A DNA stretch of 64,000 nt. Origin: Theristus sp. LFF4_11. Lineage: Eukaryota; Nematoda; Chromadorea; Monhysterida; Xyalidae. Below, piece by piece: positions 62,871 to 64,000 of the stretch; positions within the stretch are counted from its first letter, which is position 1, and the number at the start of each line of letters is the position of its first letter. Under the pieces are notes generated by a model. That model saw nothing but the letters and a program-made list of their open reading frames with translations. It did not search any database and was not told the DNA's origin. The DNA lies in the NCBI GenBank assembly GCA_030248135.1, contig JASANC010000646.1:37790-101789 (forward strand). The letters are read 5' to 3'. A program made the translations under genes and the position numbers.

Positions 62871-64000
62871 TGTTTCAGCATACTACCATACATGGAAAGA
62901 CGTGCAGACAGACGTGCCTTTGACGGTTGCAAACGTAGAACGACTTCATATTGGCGAACTGAACGAAAAACCCATTAAGTCTACCGTAACCCCAGCTTCA
63001 CCACTCCCACCGACCTCGTTCTCCAATTCCTCGGCTGTCGACTTGACATGCTCCGGCTCCGTCTGTCTGATGAGCATCAAAGCGAGCGCCGTGTCAACAG
63101 AGGCCATCAGGGACATGATGAAGAACGGCCAGAACTTGTTCACGTACTCGTAGAGCGTCCCGCCAAAGTACGGCCCGAACAGGTAACCAAACTGCATGCA
63201 CGCGAACGCAAGACCGACATTCCTCGTTCGAGCCTCCAACGTCGGGAAATGACAGACGATCATTGATAGGGCACTCGTCTCGGCGAAGGCACTGCCGAGA
63301 CCCTGGTGGAAGGATGTGTTTGTTGGAACGCTGGATTTCGATGGCAATTTTCGCCCTCTGAATCCCTGCTATGCCTAATACCGCCAATTATCAGATACTT
63401 CGCCGCCTTTAAATACCTACGGTATCCATGTGCAATAGGCAGTCGAATATGTTTGATTTTTAAAGCAAAAGAGCGCATGCAGATTGACTTCTTTTAATGC
63501 TGTTGCACAGTGAAGCATCATGTTTCCTTGAGAATCCCGCGTATAAAGGCCTCACATATTTGTGTACCCATCTCCCACCTACATTTCTACTCTTGCAACC
63601 CTATACCCGTCTATGTTGTACATTTTTTGTCCCACCTGACTCACACTAACCCCCTGCCCCGCTTACCTCTCCAGTGTACGTCTCCCTTACCCTATGCCCT
63701 TCTCCCCACTCTAAGCTTGCGCAGGTTCGGATGCTGCTCGTTGCGGCGTCGTTCGTCTGCCAGGATTCGCTCCGCAGTTCGATTGATCGGCTCGTAGACG
63801 TGATGCCGCCGAAAGTAGATCGGAATGATCGGCACCACGGCCATGTAGAGCATGTAGTCGACGGCGAACGCGATGCACGTGATCGTGATCACCAGACGCT
63901 CGGTCGTCGTCATTTTTTATTCTGTTGAAGTTCTTTCGTGTTTCGAGTTTTTTTCTGTATGTATATTCAGACTTTTATGTACTTTTATGTACCTACTGTC

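Overview
This window is nuclear DNA from a small multicellular animal. Every recognisable gene is split into short exons with GT-AG introns, and most introns end in TTTCAG or TTGCAG. The families present are metazoan: a GLUT sugar carrier, Kunitz proteins, GT10 fucosyltransferase, alkaline ceramidase, a TREX-like exonuclease, FkbM methyltransferase and SLC18 vesicular transporter. The acceptor style fits a nematode or a similar compact-genome invertebrate; this is inference, since no species-diagnostic gene is visible.

Layout. 0.8-7.3 kb: a GLUT-type transporter on the minus strand in ten phase-consistent exons, its introns loaded with mobile DNA. 7.5-12.7 kb: a large hAT-like element carrying Helitron sequence and long tandem arrays. 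13-14.8 kb: non-coding, with a 24-bp minisatellite. 15.3-22.4 kb: two tandem plus-strand genes for secreted Kunitz proteins that share a cysteine-rich C-terminal module, separated by a deleted mariner-like element. 24.2-25.2 kb: a small one-membrane-span protein. 26.7-29.8 kb: a multi-span membrane protein with acidic segments and a coiled-coil tail. 30.3-33.2 kb (minus): a GT10 fucosyltransferase. 33.6-35.4 kb (minus): an alkaline ceramidase. 36.5-38.3 kb (plus): a DEDDh exonuclease. 42.0-45.8 kb (plus): an FkbM-type methyltransferase with two alternative-looking N-terminal cassettes. 45.8-51.7 kb: mostly empty, with a second copy of the mariner-like element.

51.6-64.0 kb is a giant inverted repeat. 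An intact 528-residue SLC18-like transporter gene (plus strand) is followed by a second, truncated copy in the same direction, then a mirror-image third copy on the minus strand that has lost much of exon 1. A badly degraded piece of exon 1 lies at the turn. The arms include a LINE relic and two minisatellites. It may be a real palindromic amplification or a fold-back assembly artefact; the sequence alone cannot decide.

The genes do not form one pathway. The ceramidase (sphingolipid turnover), fucosyltransferase (Golgi glycans), sugar carrier and vesicular carrier are ordinary membrane or secretory functions. The unifying feature is transposon load: one TA-flanked MITE family recurs about ten times, mainly in introns, and three copies start at or within a few bases of a 5' splice site.
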